Shown here: positions 18,962-28,964 of the stretch, piece by piece
Layout of the letters: the number at the start of each line of letters is the position of its first letter
Numbering within the stretch: position 1 is the stretch's first letter
Origin: Segetibacter aerophilus
GTDB taxonomy: Bacteria; Bacteroidota; Bacteroidia; Chitinophagales; Chitinophagaceae
Direction of reading: 5' to 3'
Assembly: GCF_007991655.1 (NCBI RefSeq)
Contig: NZ_BJYT01000005.1
Location: 296,359-360,358, forward strand
Length of the DNA: 64,000 nucleotides
The notes under the pieces: model-generated
Seen by the model: the letters and a program-made list of their open reading frames with translations, nothing else
Databases searched by the model: none
What the model was told of the DNA's origin: nothing
Position numbers and translations under genes: made by a program

Positions 18962-21418
18962 CTACTCTGTCCTCAAGCTTTTCACTGGGTTTGCTATCGC
19001 AGCTTTGATTGCCTGGAAACTAATTGTTGCAAGTGCAATGATTATTGCAGCAACCCCTCCTGCAGCAAATTGCCACCAACTGATGTTGATGCGATAAGCA
19101 TAATCCTGCAACCATCTGTTGATGAAATACCATGCAAGAGGCGTAGCTATTAAAAATGCAATTGAAATAAGTATGACGAATTCTTTTGAGAAGAGGTAAA
19201 TGATACTGCCGGCTGTAGCGCCGAGCACTTTGCGAATGCCCACTTCTTTAATTCGTTGTACTGCCATAAATGAGGCTAATCCATACAAGCCAAGACAACT
19301 AAGGAATATGGCGATGGCCGCAAAAATTTTATACAACTGAGCTAACTGGTTCTCCTGCTTGTAAAAACTTGCAATCTTATCATCAAGAAACGTGTACTCA
19401 TACACATAATCAGGAAACGTTTTTTGCCAGACTTCCTGGATTGATTGCATCGTTGAAGAAATGTTTGTAGTTGTAAGTTTTATCGCCGCCTGGCGGTACA
19501 TGGTACTGTTTGTAGTAATCAGCAATGGTGCAAGATCATGGCGAAAAGACCTGTCATTAAAATCCTTTAGCACGCCAACAACGGGGCAGGTTATCAGGCC
19601 ACCCATGATGCTTATTTCTTTGTTCAATATATCTTCCGGTTTTTTGAGTCCTAAACTTTTTACGAACGATTCATTCACTAGAAATTCTGCTGTAGGACCG
19701 GATGGTCGCAAATTTCTTCCGGCAACCAGTTGTAGTTTGTAAGCCGGCACATATTCGTGGTCAGCGAACTTTGTAATAGCTTTAAAATCTGCTTCTTTTA
19801 TTGCATGGTCAAATCTTACCGAGCTCATCATATTATTATCATCTTCAACAGGGGTGGCGGAACTAAAGCTTACAGTTTGCACGCCGTTTATAGACAGTAG
19901 TTGCTGCTTTACAAAGTCTTCAGCTTTATTGTGGGTCGGACGATAAGGAACATTTACAATGGCATCTTTATCGAACCCTAAGGGTTGGTTCATGAAATAC
20001 TTCATCTGCTGAACAATGATGAGTGTTCCAATAATAAGTGCCTGTGCAATGATGAATTGAAACACCACCAGCCCTCTTCTTAAAGAAATTCCTTTTGTAG
20101 CATTTACGGTGAGTTTACTCTTTAAAGCATTTACGGGGTTAAAACCGGATAAGACAATAGATGGATAAAAACCAGCAAGTGCGGTCACAACAATTGTTAG
20201 GGCCAAAAGAAATAAAATAATTGCAGGATCTTTTAGAATGTTGAATGATAGTGAAAGTTCTAAAAGTTGGTTTACATAAGGCAATGCAAGCATGGTAATA
20301 CCTGTCGAAAGTATTACAGCACTCGCAACAATCAAAAGGGTTTCGACAATAAATTGGATCTGCAGTCGTAGTTTATTACTTCCTAAAACTTTTCTTACGC
20401 CAACCTCTTTTGCACGATTAACCGCCTGTGCAGTGGAAAGATTGATAAAGTTTACGCAGGCAATTAACAGGATGAATGCTGCAATTAGCCACAATACATT
20501 AATTAATTCATGACTGATAGTTTTGTTGCTGTAATTACCTGTTTGTGTGTCATAGTGCACCGCATTTAATGGTTGTAGAATATGACTATCCTTAATGTCT
20601 GCAGGCAGTACCTTTTTCGAATATGCTCTTAGCTGTTGATTGAAATTGTCAACAGAGGTATTAGGCGGCAACAACACGTAACAGCCGAAGTCCGCGGCTG
20701 TTCCAGTCCAGGCAGGTTGTAGAAATCCGTATTCTTTATCTCCGGTAAAATCTGTTCCCCATGCAACTACTAATTTCAGCTGAAAGTCGGTGTTTGCCGG
20801 CATGGTTGCAAGAATGCCCGACACTTTTAGCGCAACTGGTGGAAACTGGAACAATGCTGCTCCCATGCTGTAATATCCCGATAGCTTTATGGTTTTGCCT
20901 ATTGCTGTTTTCCAGTCGCCGAAGTACGTTTCTGCAATCTCTTTTGTAAGCAATACATTGTTCGGATCTTTTAATGATTCGTAGGAACCTGCGAGTAGAG
21001 GAAAACTAAATATATCAAAGAATGAAGGCGATGTATAAAAGACACCGCTTTGCTCCTTAAAATTTTTTATGTGCGTTCCATTTGCATCAAGAACCTGTAA
21101 CTCATCATTGTGACTTGCATAAACAGGAGCTACTTGTTCCAGTTGGGGAAAGGCCGTTTTTAATCCTTCTGGCATTGGAAAAGGAACGTTTCTCGCATAG
21201 GAAGTAGTTGCGGCGTCTGTATTATGAGACTCAGTTAGTACACGATAGATGCGATCTTTCTTTGCATGAAAGCCATCGTAGCTGGTTTGGAATTGAATGA
21301 TCATAAAGATCATTATATAAACGGCAATACCAACAGCCAAACCGGCTATGTTGATCATAGCGTAATTCCTGTTGCGGGTCAAACTCCTAAATGCCGTTTT
21401 AAAATAATTCTTAAACAT
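18962..21418 (-). CDS. FtsX/MacB-type ABC permease (array copy 9, 818 aa)
   Basis: Longest copy. Starts MFKNYFKTAFRSLTRNR. After TM1 the usual acidic ESYD word is QTSYDGF. LQPLNAVHYDT precedes TM2. Coupling motifs are RAKEVGVRKVLGS (about 330) and RIKEVGIRKVLGATA (about 719). The first periplasmic domain includes an extra stretch around FPPVALKVSGIL. The tail is NPVKSLRTE. 58 bp separate it from copy 10. Confidence 0.92.
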   Translation of the reverse strand: MFKNYFKTAFRSLTRNRNYAMINIAGLAVGIAVYIMIFMIIQFQTSYDGFHAKKDRIYRVLTESHNTDAATTSYARNVPFPMPEGLKTAFPQLEQVAPVYASHNDELQVLDANGTHIKNFKEQSGVFYTSPSFFDIFSFPLLAGSYESLKDPNNVLLTKEIAETYFGDWKTAIGKTIKLSGYYSMGAALFQFPPVALKVSGILATMPANTDFQLKLVVAWGTDFTGDKEYGFLQPAWTGTAADFGCYVLLPPNTSVDNFNQQLRAYSKKVLPADIKDSHILQPLNAVHYDTQTGNYSNKTISHELINVLWLIAAFILLIACVNFINLSTAQAVNRAKEVGVRKVLGSNKLRLQIQFIVETLLIVASAVILSTGITMLALPYVNQLLELSLSFNILKDPAIILFLLALTIVVTALAGFYPSIVLSGFNPVNALKSKLTVNATKGISLRRGLVVFQFIIAQALIIGTLIIVQQMKYFMNQPLGFDKDAIVNVPYRPTHNKAEDFVKQQLLSINGVQTVSFSSATPVEDDNNMMSSVRFDHAIKEADFKAITKFADHEYVPAYKLQLVAGRNLRPSGPTAEFLVNESFVKSLGLKKPEDILNKEISIMGGLITCPVVGVLKDFNDRSFRHDLAPLLITTNSTMYRQAAIKLTTTNISSTMQSIQEVWQKTFPDYVYEYTFLDDKIASFYKQENQLAQLYKIFAAIAIFLSCLGLYGLASFMAVQRIKEVGIRKVLGATAGSIIYLFSKEFVILISIAFLIATPLAWYFINRWLQDYAYRINISWWQFAAGGVAAIIIALATISFQAIKAAIANPVKSLRTE

Positions 21419-21476
21419 AGAAGTTGATTTCGGATTTATTTACCATTCACAACTGACAGGACATATATAGCCCTTA

Positions 21477-23843
21477 TCATTCCGTTCTTAAACTCTTTAC
21501 CGGGTTTGCAACTGCTGCTTTTATTGCCTGGTAACTTACTGTTACAATAGCTATAAGGATAGACAATAGCCCGGCTAAAGCAAAAATCCACCACTTGATC
21601 TCGACGTGGTAAGGATAATCTTTTAACCATGAATGCATCGCCCACCATGCTATTGGTGCCGCTACAACAAAGGATACAAAAACCAGTTTTAGAAAGTCTT
21701 TGGATAACAAAGTAGTGATACCGGACACTGATGCTCCCAGTACTTTGCGAACACCAATTTCTTTAATGCGGTTTTCTGCCATGTAAGTGGCAAGACCAAA
21801 TAAACCGAGACAAGAGATGATAATTGTGAGGGCTGAGAATATTCCGGCTAATGTTCCTATTCGTTTTTCATCCTCGAATTTTAATGCATATTCTTCATCC
21901 ACAAATTTGTAGTCGAAAGGATACTCAGGGTTGTATTTTTTGAAAATCGTTTCAGCTCTTTTTAAATTGCTTGCAGTAGTGTTTTTGTCGTTCAGCTTTA
22001 CCAGCATTGCGTTAAGCCATTTCGTTTTTGGCCCTGCGATTAACATCGGCCTTGTTGGTTCGTAAGGTGAGGTAAGAATAAAATCTTTTATCACTCCTAC
22101 GATGTGCCATTCAACCCCATTGTCTTTGACGATTTTGCCAATTGGGTCTTTAAACTTCATTACTTTCAGGGCCGACTCGTTTATGATCATTGCTGTAGAG
22201 TCGGTAGGAAATTGTTTCAAGTCAATGTCACGGCCCATAACAAACTGCAGGCCTGCTGTAACTCCAAGTCCACCATCTTCAGTATACCTGTAGAAGTCTG
22301 TTTTATCGTTCGGATCTTTGCCTTCCCATTCCTGCCCCCAGCCGTCGCTCCAGCTTTCAGTTAGCGGCGAACTTGTTTTGGTGATGGATGAAGCGATGCC
22401 TGAGCCGAGTAACTCATTTTTGATCAGGTCGTAATTCTTTGCTATGTCTCCTGTCATAAAATGATAAACCAGGTTGTTCTTGTCGTAGCCGGTTTGCCTG
22501 TCCTTTGCGTAGTCTATTTGTTGTTTCACAATAATGGTACAAATGATTAACACAATAGCAAACGTGAATTGCAGTACTACAAGAACTTTACGTGGAGTAA
22601 CAAGTGCATGGGCTTTTTTAAAGGTGCCCTTCAGCACTTTTACCGGCTGAAAAGAAGAAAGAAAAAATGCGGGATAACTGCCAGCGAGCAAACCAGTGAA
22701 GATTATAAACGCTAACCCTGCAAGCCATGCACTTATGCTGGTTAAGTTAAGCGCTACTGTTTCATTTACTAACCTGTTGAAAGCGGGGATAGTAATTGCA
22801 ACAATAATAATTGCAATAATGCCGGCAAGGAATGCCATTAAAATTGACTCGCCAATGAACTGGCCGATGAGAGAACCTTTTTGCGCGCCGACCACTTTGC
22901 GGATGCCTACTTCTTTTGCTCTTTTCTCACTACGGGCAGTGCTTAAGTTCATGAAGTTGATACAGGCAATCAACAAAATAAAACCTGCTATGATAGCAAA
23001 TAGTCTCACAAATTCTATTCGTCCGTCATTGTCCTCTACACCATTTGTGAAACTTGAATACAGTCTCCATCTTTTAAGAGGATAAATGAACATCTCCCAT
23101 TTCGGCTCGGTCTTGTCATAGCGAGGCTTCAAAGTTTTCAGTTTCTCATTTACAGAAGCAAGACTGGCGTTGGGCTTCAACAAGACATAAGTACGAATGG
23201 AGTTATTGCCCCAATTCTCATCGTCTCCGCCTTGCAACCGAAAATAGCTGTAGGGCAGAAGGTATTCGAACTTGAACCTGGTGTTCGCAGGTGGATCTGT
23301 TACAATGCCTGAAACAGTAACATTGTCTTTGTTATCAAGTTTTATCACCTTACCCATTGCATCCTCTTCGCCAAAGATTTTTTTAGCAAGGGTTTCTGTA
23401 AGTACTATGGAGTGCTGGTCCTTTAAAACATTTTGTGCATTTCCTTTTATGAGCGGAAAAGAAAACACTTGTAAAAAGTTTGAATCGACCATGTTGCCTT
23501 TTACAGTTAACTTTTTTTCACCGATAGTAAAGAGAATGCTGCTAGGCCAGTTTACCCTTACAGACTGCTCAACTTCGGGAAAGTCTTTTTCCAACGTGCG
23601 GGCTAACACCTTCGGAGTGGTGTTCCAGCACTGCAGTTCGCCGCTAAACGCAGCCCGGTTCCAGGCTTCGTAGATGCGATCTTTTTTCACGTGAAACTGA
23701 TCATAGCTCACTTCATTCTTTATCCATAGCAGAATGAGCAGTGCACTAGCCATACCAATAGCTAAACCAACTATGTTGATAAAAGAAAAACCCTTGTTTC
23801 GCAGAAGGTTTCGGAAGGCTATTTTGAAATAGTTTTTAATCAT
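21477..23843 (-). CDS. FtsX/MacB-type ABC permease (array copy 10, 788 aa)
   Basis: Shortest complete copy. Starts MIKNYFKIAFRNLLRNK, ends NPVKSLRTE. It has the subclass words shared with copy 3 (3230-5623): LKRWRLYSSFTNG, DGRIEFVRLF, ARSEKRA and KYNPEYPFDYKFVDE. Coupling motifs are RAKEVGIRKVVGA (about 304) and RIKEIGVRKVLGASV (about 688). The separation of these sister copies by six other permeases argues against simple neighbour-by-neighbour duplication. Confidence 0.93.
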   Translation of the reverse strand: MIKNYFKIAFRNLLRNKGFSFINIVGLAIGMASALLILLWIKNEVSYDQFHVKKDRIYEAWNRAAFSGELQCWNTTPKVLARTLEKDFPEVEQSVRVNWPSSILFTIGEKKLTVKGNMVDSNFLQVFSFPLIKGNAQNVLKDQHSIVLTETLAKKIFGEEDAMGKVIKLDNKDNVTVSGIVTDPPANTRFKFEYLLPYSYFRLQGGDDENWGNNSIRTYVLLKPNASLASVNEKLKTLKPRYDKTEPKWEMFIYPLKRWRLYSSFTNGVEDNDGRIEFVRLFAIIAGFILLIACINFMNLSTARSEKRAKEVGIRKVVGAQKGSLIGQFIGESILMAFLAGIIAIIIVAITIPAFNRLVNETVALNLTSISAWLAGLAFIIFTGLLAGSYPAFFLSSFQPVKVLKGTFKKAHALVTPRKVLVVLQFTFAIVLIICTIIVKQQIDYAKDRQTGYDKNNLVYHFMTGDIAKNYDLIKNELLGSGIASSITKTSSPLTESWSDGWGQEWEGKDPNDKTDFYRYTEDGGLGVTAGLQFVMGRDIDLKQFPTDSTAMIINESALKVMKFKDPIGKIVKDNGVEWHIVGVIKDFILTSPYEPTRPMLIAGPKTKWLNAMLVKLNDKNTTASNLKRAETIFKKYNPEYPFDYKFVDEEYALKFEDEKRIGTLAGIFSALTIIISCLGLFGLATYMAENRIKEIGVRKVLGASVSGITTLLSKDFLKLVFVSFVVAAPIAWWAMHSWLKDYPYHVEIKWWIFALAGLLSILIAIVTVSYQAIKAAVANPVKSLRTE

Positions 23844-23936
23844 ACTTACCAGGTGATTAAGTCAATAAAGCGTTGTTGCACGATTTTCAAATTGCGTCAT
23901 TTTCAAATTTTCAAATTGTTACAATATCCCATTACT

Positions 23937-26360
23937 CTATTCAGTTCTTAAATTTTTTATAGGATTGGAAATAGCTGCTTTTATAGCCTGTACGCAAACC
24001 GTTACTAACGCAATAACCACGGCAACAATAGCGGCTAATACAAAAATCCACCAACTGATACTAGTGCGGTATGCGAAATCTTGTAACCACTTGCTCATTG
24101 CCCACCATGCGACCGGGAATGTGATGACAGCCGCGACAACCACAAGCTTTAAAAAATCTTTTGATAACATGCCTGCAATATTTGATACAGTTGCGCCCAA
24201 CACTTTTCTTATCCCGATTTCTTTTGTTCGTTGCTCAGCAGCATACGTAGCAAGGCCAAGCAAACCAAGACAGGCAATGAAGAGTGCTAGTATTGCAAAG
24301 GCTATGAAGATGCGACCCACTCGTTGCTCAGAGCGGTACATGTTGTTGAAGTCTTCGTTCAGAAAAGAATAAGTGAATGCTTCACCAGGCGCCATCTTTT
24401 TCCAAAGGGATTCGATGCTCTTTATGGTACTTCCAACATTGTTTGTTTGTAATCGAAGTGAAACAGCACCAGTCGACCGGTCAAGGAACATTCCAAGGGC
24501 TCCAATATTTTCTCTCAAGGAAGCAAAATGAAAATTTTTGACTACTCCTATGACTGTATAACTCTTTAAAATCTTACCCTCACTATCCATCATTCTCGAC
24601 ACTTTTTTACCTATTGGATCCTGGTAACCAAACAGCTTTACTGCCGATTCGTTTAAGATAATTCCAGTACTGTCTGTAGCAAATTCTTTTGAAAATTTAC
24701 GTCCCTTTATTATCTCCATTCCCAAAGTGTTGATGTAGTCGTGATCTACTTCCCACTGTTGCATTGACACGGCTTTATCGTTATTTATTTCGCCTTCAGG
24801 AAAAAGCGGACTGTCATTTCTACTAGAGGGTACTGGTAGGAAGCCTGAAATGGAGGCTGAGATAACGCCCGGTTGCCTCAATGCTTCATCTTTAAAAGCT
24901 TGTATTTTTTTATCTAATACATACGTGTCTTTAATCAGCAGCACCTGTTCTTTATTAAAGCCAAGCTTTTTGTTTTGGATGTAATTCAACTGGCGATAAA
25001 TAACAATGGTACCTATGATAAGAAATATAGAAATGAAGAACTGAAACACCACTAGGCTACTCCTGAAATAGCTGCTTTTGAAACCAGTGCTAAGCTTACC
25101 TTTTAATACTTCAATTGGTTTAAAGGCTGATAAATAAAAAGCGGGATAACTTCCTGCAATCAATCCAACAACTACAGCAAAGCCAAGTAAGATCGGTAGC
25201 AGGTAAGGATGTACAATAGGGGATAGGGTAAATTGTTTTGCAGCTAATTGGTTTAATAAAGGCATTGTAAGCAGGCAGAACAACAAAGCAATTACAAAGG
25301 CAATCAGACTCATCACAACAGACTCTGTCAGGAACTGTTTTATAAGATTTGATCGTTGGGTTCCTAATACTTTTCTCACACCTACTTCTTTTGCTCGGTT
25401 GGCGCTACGGGCTGTAGAAAGGTTCATAAAGTTGACGCATGCAATCAACAAAATGAAAATAGCAATAGCCGAAAAGATATAAACTGTTTGCAAACTACTG
25501 TTGGGCGCCAGTTCAGCTATTCGGTCCGACTGTAAGTGAATATCTGTAAGCGGAGTAAGTTTAAAATGCATATAGTTGCCAGACTTTTTAAAGTCATCCT
25601 GCCGGGTATGCATAATAGCCTCGGCCTGCGGCCATAAGTGTTTCTGCAACACTTCATCAAACTTTGCCTGTATTATCTTTTGCTCAACTCCCGGTTTTAA
25701 TAAAAGGTATGTATTGAAATTAAAACTTAGCCAGTTATCCTCTTTACTTGCTGCATCTCCTGCAAGTGATATAAAAAAGTCGAAACGAAAATGAGAATTT
25801 TCTGGCACCTCTTTAATTACGCCGGTAATTGAATAAAGGTCTTTATTATCGAACAAAAGGCTTTGCCCTACAACATCTGTCTTACCAAAATATTTTTTTG
25901 CTATGCTTTCGGTAATCACTACGCTCTTTGGTGCTGTAAGTGCTTTCGTTGGATCACCTGCAATCATTGGAAGTGTGAAGACATCGAACAGGGTAGAATC
26001 TGTATAAATAATGCGTTCTTCTTTAATATTCTGGTTGCCTTTCTTTACCACCGATGGACCATAATTTCTAAATCTCACAGCGTTTTCAACCTGTGGATAT
26101 TCTTTTACCATCGTAAAGGCTAGCGGTGCATTATTAACGGCAAACTTTTGTTCGGCCCCACCAAACCGAAGGTCTGCATCCACCCTATAAATCCTATCGC
26201 TTTTTTTATTAAACTTGTCAAAACTTAACTCGTCCAGCACAAACAAAACAATCAGCAAACAAGTTCCCATCCCGATTGCCAATCCAAGAATGTTAATTGC
26301 GGAGAACGTCTTGTTCTTCCACAAGTTTCTTAAAGCAACTTTGAGATAATTCTTAAGCAT
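23937..26360 (-). CDS. FtsX/MacB-type ABC permease (array copy 11, 807 aa)
   Basis: Starts MLKNYLKVALRNLWKNK. The first periplasmic core has LTPLTDIHLQS. Coupling motifs are RAKEVGVRKVLGT (about 320) and RTKEIGIRKVLGATV (about 708). The last helix reads VTVCVQAIKAA where other copies have SFQ or SYQ, and the tail is NPIKNLRTE rather than NPVKSLRTE. Only 45 bp separate it from copy 12 upstream, which supports cotranscription. Confidence 0.93.
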   Translation of the reverse strand: MLKNYLKVALRNLWKNKTFSAINILGLAIGMGTCLLIVLFVLDELSFDKFNKKSDRIYRVDADLRFGGAEQKFAVNNAPLAFTMVKEYPQVENAVRFRNYGPSVVKKGNQNIKEERIIYTDSTLFDVFTLPMIAGDPTKALTAPKSVVITESIAKKYFGKTDVVGQSLLFDNKDLYSITGVIKEVPENSHFRFDFFISLAGDAASKEDNWLSFNFNTYLLLKPGVEQKIIQAKFDEVLQKHLWPQAEAIMHTRQDDFKKSGNYMHFKLTPLTDIHLQSDRIAELAPNSSLQTVYIFSAIAIFILLIACVNFMNLSTARSANRAKEVGVRKVLGTQRSNLIKQFLTESVVMSLIAFVIALLFCLLTMPLLNQLAAKQFTLSPIVHPYLLPILLGFAVVVGLIAGSYPAFYLSAFKPIEVLKGKLSTGFKSSYFRSSLVVFQFFISIFLIIGTIVIYRQLNYIQNKKLGFNKEQVLLIKDTYVLDKKIQAFKDEALRQPGVISASISGFLPVPSSRNDSPLFPEGEINNDKAVSMQQWEVDHDYINTLGMEIIKGRKFSKEFATDSTGIILNESAVKLFGYQDPIGKKVSRMMDSEGKILKSYTVIGVVKNFHFASLRENIGALGMFLDRSTGAVSLRLQTNNVGSTIKSIESLWKKMAPGEAFTYSFLNEDFNNMYRSEQRVGRIFIAFAILALFIACLGLLGLATYAAEQRTKEIGIRKVLGATVSNIAGMLSKDFLKLVVVAAVITFPVAWWAMSKWLQDFAYRTSISWWIFVLAAIVAVVIALVTVCVQAIKAAISNPIKNLRTE

Positions 26361-26405
26361 ATAAACGAGTTGGGAGTTTTGTAATCCAATCCCTAAAAGC
26401 CGGTT

Positions 26406-28829
26406 CTATTCACTTCGCAAACTTTTCACCGGGTTTGAAACCGCCGCCTTTATTGCCTGGGAACTAATGGTAATAAAGGCAATCGTTGCTGCAAGAATAC
26501 CAGCGACTATAAATACCCACCACGGAATATTTATCCTGTAAGCAAAATCCTGCAACCAATTGTGCATAGCATACCAGGCAACAGGGAAGGCTATCACTGC
26601 AGCAATTAAAACAAGCTTCAAAAAGTCTTTTGATAATAAAGTAACGATGCTGCCTATGCTTGCGCCTAGTACTTTTCTTATGCCAATTTCTTTCACCCTT
26701 TGTGTAATTGCAAAAGCTGATAACCCAAATAAACCAAGACATGCGATGAAAATTGCTATGACGGCAAAGGTGGTAAAGATGGTACCCTGCTTTAACTCCG
26801 ACTCGTATAATCTTCCAAAACTCTCGTCGAGGAAGGTGTATTGAAAAGGCACTTCAGGCAAATATTTTTTCCATGTTTTTTCGATCTGCGATACAGTTGC
26901 AGGTAGGTTTTGTCCACTTAGTTTAATTGACAAGCGACTGTAATTTGGTTGAGGGGGATGAAGCATTATCAGCGGAACAATCTTTTGATGAAGCGATTCA
27001 AAATGAATGTCCTTCATAATACCGATCACTTCTCCTTTTGTATTGCCATATTTAAAAGGCCTGCCAATAATATCGTTGTGATTTTTGATACCTAATGCAG
27101 CAACTGCAGCTTCGTTTAAAATGAAAGATGCAGTATCATTTGCATGAGCTCTGGAAAAATTTCTTCCGGCAGCCATCTTTATTTGATAAGCCGGTATAAA
27201 GTCTTCGTCTACGGCCAGGTACTTAATGGGTGTTGTCACCGGCATTACAGAATCTCCGCTTGGTGCTGCTGCACCCCTTGAATCCAATAGCCGACCCGAT
27301 GGTATCCTTGATGAACGGGCAGCTTCTTTAATAGATGGGTTTTGCAAAAGATCGTTTCTAAAGCTTTGGTACGAGTCGTTTAATGACGAATTGTAACCCA
27401 TCGTTACGACGTAATCTTTATCGTAACCCAAATTCTTTTTTTGCATGTACTTCAATTGCTTGAAAACAATAGCAGTACTAATGATTAAAATAATGGAAAT
27501 GGAAAATTGTGTTACAACCAATACTTTTCTAAAAGAGATGTTACCAGCTCCAACTTTAAATAATCCTTTTAAAACGAGTATTGGTTTGAAGGATGACATG
27601 AATAGAGCAGGGTAGAGGCCGGATACAATGCCTACAATAAAGGGTACAAGCGTTAATGGTACCAGTACCTGCCATTTTAGTAGCAAGCCTAACGACAAGT
27701 TCTGGCCAGACAAAGCATCAAGTGCAGGCATAGCAAGTTGTGCAAGCAAGACCGCCAGTAGAAGTGCGACCCATGTAAGTAAAACAGACTCAAAAAGAAA
27801 TTGGGCTATTAATTCAAATTTTTGTGCACCGACTACTTTTCGCACGCCAATTTCTCTCGCTCTCAAAGCAGAACGGGCAGTGGAAAGATTCATGTAATTG
27901 ATACATGCAATCAAAAGAATGAATAAAGCGATAGCAGAAAAGATGTAGACCCGTTTTATATCTCCGTTCTGCTCAATCTCAGAATCAAGATGAGAGGTTA
28001 AATGGATATCAGTCAACTTTTGAAGTGCAAGCGCAGTACCGGCAGAAGTTTTTTGTTTGCCATTATTATCCATTGGCATCACCTTATCAATGAAAGCAGG
28101 AAACTGCGCTTCCATGCTTTTTGTATTGTAATTTTTGGGAAGCAACAAATAGGTGTAAAAAGAGTTGTTGCCAAAGTTTGTTTGGAGATTTCTTTCTCCG
28201 TAAACAGCGGTGTCTTTTAAAGTGCTAAACGATAATAAGTGATCGGCGTGCCAGTGACTGTTTGAAGGAAGGTTTTCGAAAATGCCCGTTACCTTAAATT
28301 GAAACTGGCGGTCTAACCTGATTACTTTATTGATTGGATCTTCGTTGCCAAAATATTTCTTCGCCAATTCAGGCGTGAGCATTACGCTAAAAGGGTCTGA
28401 CAGAGCCTTTGCAGGATTCCCACGAAGCACTTTTACATTAAAGAAATCGAAGAGGTTCTGGTCCGCAAATACCCCATTGTTCTCATTAAATACTTTCTCG
28501 CCATATTTAAAGGTGCTTGTTCCGTTTGGCAGTAAAACGGTCACCTTTTCAATATCAGGAAAATCATTTTTTAAAAGCGGACCGAATGGCGGAGCAACTG
28601 CGCCAAGGTTTAAGGATACATCTCCTGTTGGGCCAAACCATGACCTGGTAACCCGGTAAATTCTGTCAGCTTTAGCATTGAATTTGTCGAAGCTTGTTTC
28701 ATTTAAAATATAAGTAAGTATCAGCAGGCAGCAGGCAAGACCAACAGTTAGCCCAAACAAATTAATGGCTGAAATAAACCTGTGTTTCAGCAAATTTCTA
28801 AAAGCTATTTTGAAATAATTACGGATCAT
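26406..28829 (-). CDS. FtsX/MacB-type ABC permease (array copy 12, first after the ATPase, 807 aa)
   Basis: Architecture read from the sequence, typical of the array: TM1 (about 20-43), periplasmic core 1 (about 45-280, ending LQKLTDIHLTS), TM2-4 with coupling motif RAREIGVRKVVGA (about 320), TM5 (about 430-455, FRKVLVVTQFSISII), periplasmic core 2 (about 465-670), and TM6-8 with coupling motif RVKEIGIRKVLGASI (about 709). In MacB each protomer has one such unit, so this protein resembles a fused MacB dimer. Its role is export or envelope mechanotransmission driven by a cytoplasmic LolD-like ATPase dimer (family knowledge; substrate unknown). The tail is NPVKSLRSE, with Ser in place of Thr. 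It is the permease closest to the ATPase gene. Confidence 0.93.
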   Translation of the reverse strand: MIRNYFKIAFRNLLKHRFISAINLFGLTVGLACCLLILTYILNETSFDKFNAKADRIYRVTRSWFGPTGDVSLNLGAVAPPFGPLLKNDFPDIEKVTVLLPNGTSTFKYGEKVFNENNGVFADQNLFDFFNVKVLRGNPAKALSDPFSVMLTPELAKKYFGNEDPINKVIRLDRQFQFKVTGIFENLPSNSHWHADHLLSFSTLKDTAVYGERNLQTNFGNNSFYTYLLLPKNYNTKSMEAQFPAFIDKVMPMDNNGKQKTSAGTALALQKLTDIHLTSHLDSEIEQNGDIKRVYIFSAIALFILLIACINYMNLSTARSALRAREIGVRKVVGAQKFELIAQFLFESVLLTWVALLLAVLLAQLAMPALDALSGQNLSLGLLLKWQVLVPLTLVPFIVGIVSGLYPALFMSSFKPILVLKGLFKVGAGNISFRKVLVVTQFSISIILIISTAIVFKQLKYMQKKNLGYDKDYVVTMGYNSSLNDSYQSFRNDLLQNPSIKEAARSSRIPSGRLLDSRGAAAPSGDSVMPVTTPIKYLAVDEDFIPAYQIKMAAGRNFSRAHANDTASFILNEAAVAALGIKNHNDIIGRPFKYGNTKGEVIGIMKDIHFESLHQKIVPLIMLHPPQPNYSRLSIKLSGQNLPATVSQIEKTWKKYLPEVPFQYTFLDESFGRLYESELKQGTIFTTFAVIAIFIACLGLFGLSAFAITQRVKEIGIRKVLGASIGSIVTLLSKDFLKLVLIAAVIAFPVAWYAMHNWLQDFAYRINIPWWVFIVAGILAATIAFITISSQAIKAAVSNPVKSLRSE

Positions 28830-28830
28830 A

Positions 28831-28964
28831 ACCTCATCCTCCTTCGCCTTCTCCTGCTCCTTCCCAGGAAAGAGAGTGGTACTTTAAAATATTTAAACAA
28901 TATAACTTCCACATCATCGACGGGCTTTCCTCCTTCTCTGGGAAGGAGAGGGTCGGGGTGAGGT
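28831..28964. repeat. REP-like inverted repeat between permease and ATPase genes
   Basis: The left arm (28831-28868) begins ACCTCATCCTCC and ends CTCCTTCCCAGG. The right arm (28938-28964) is its inverse, CTGGGAAGGAGAG followed by GGTCGGGGTGAGGT. The right arm touches the stop codon of the ATPase gene. It fills the 134-bp gap between the ATPase and copy 12. It may modulate expression of the permeases relative to the ATPase (inference). Confidence 0.65.
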
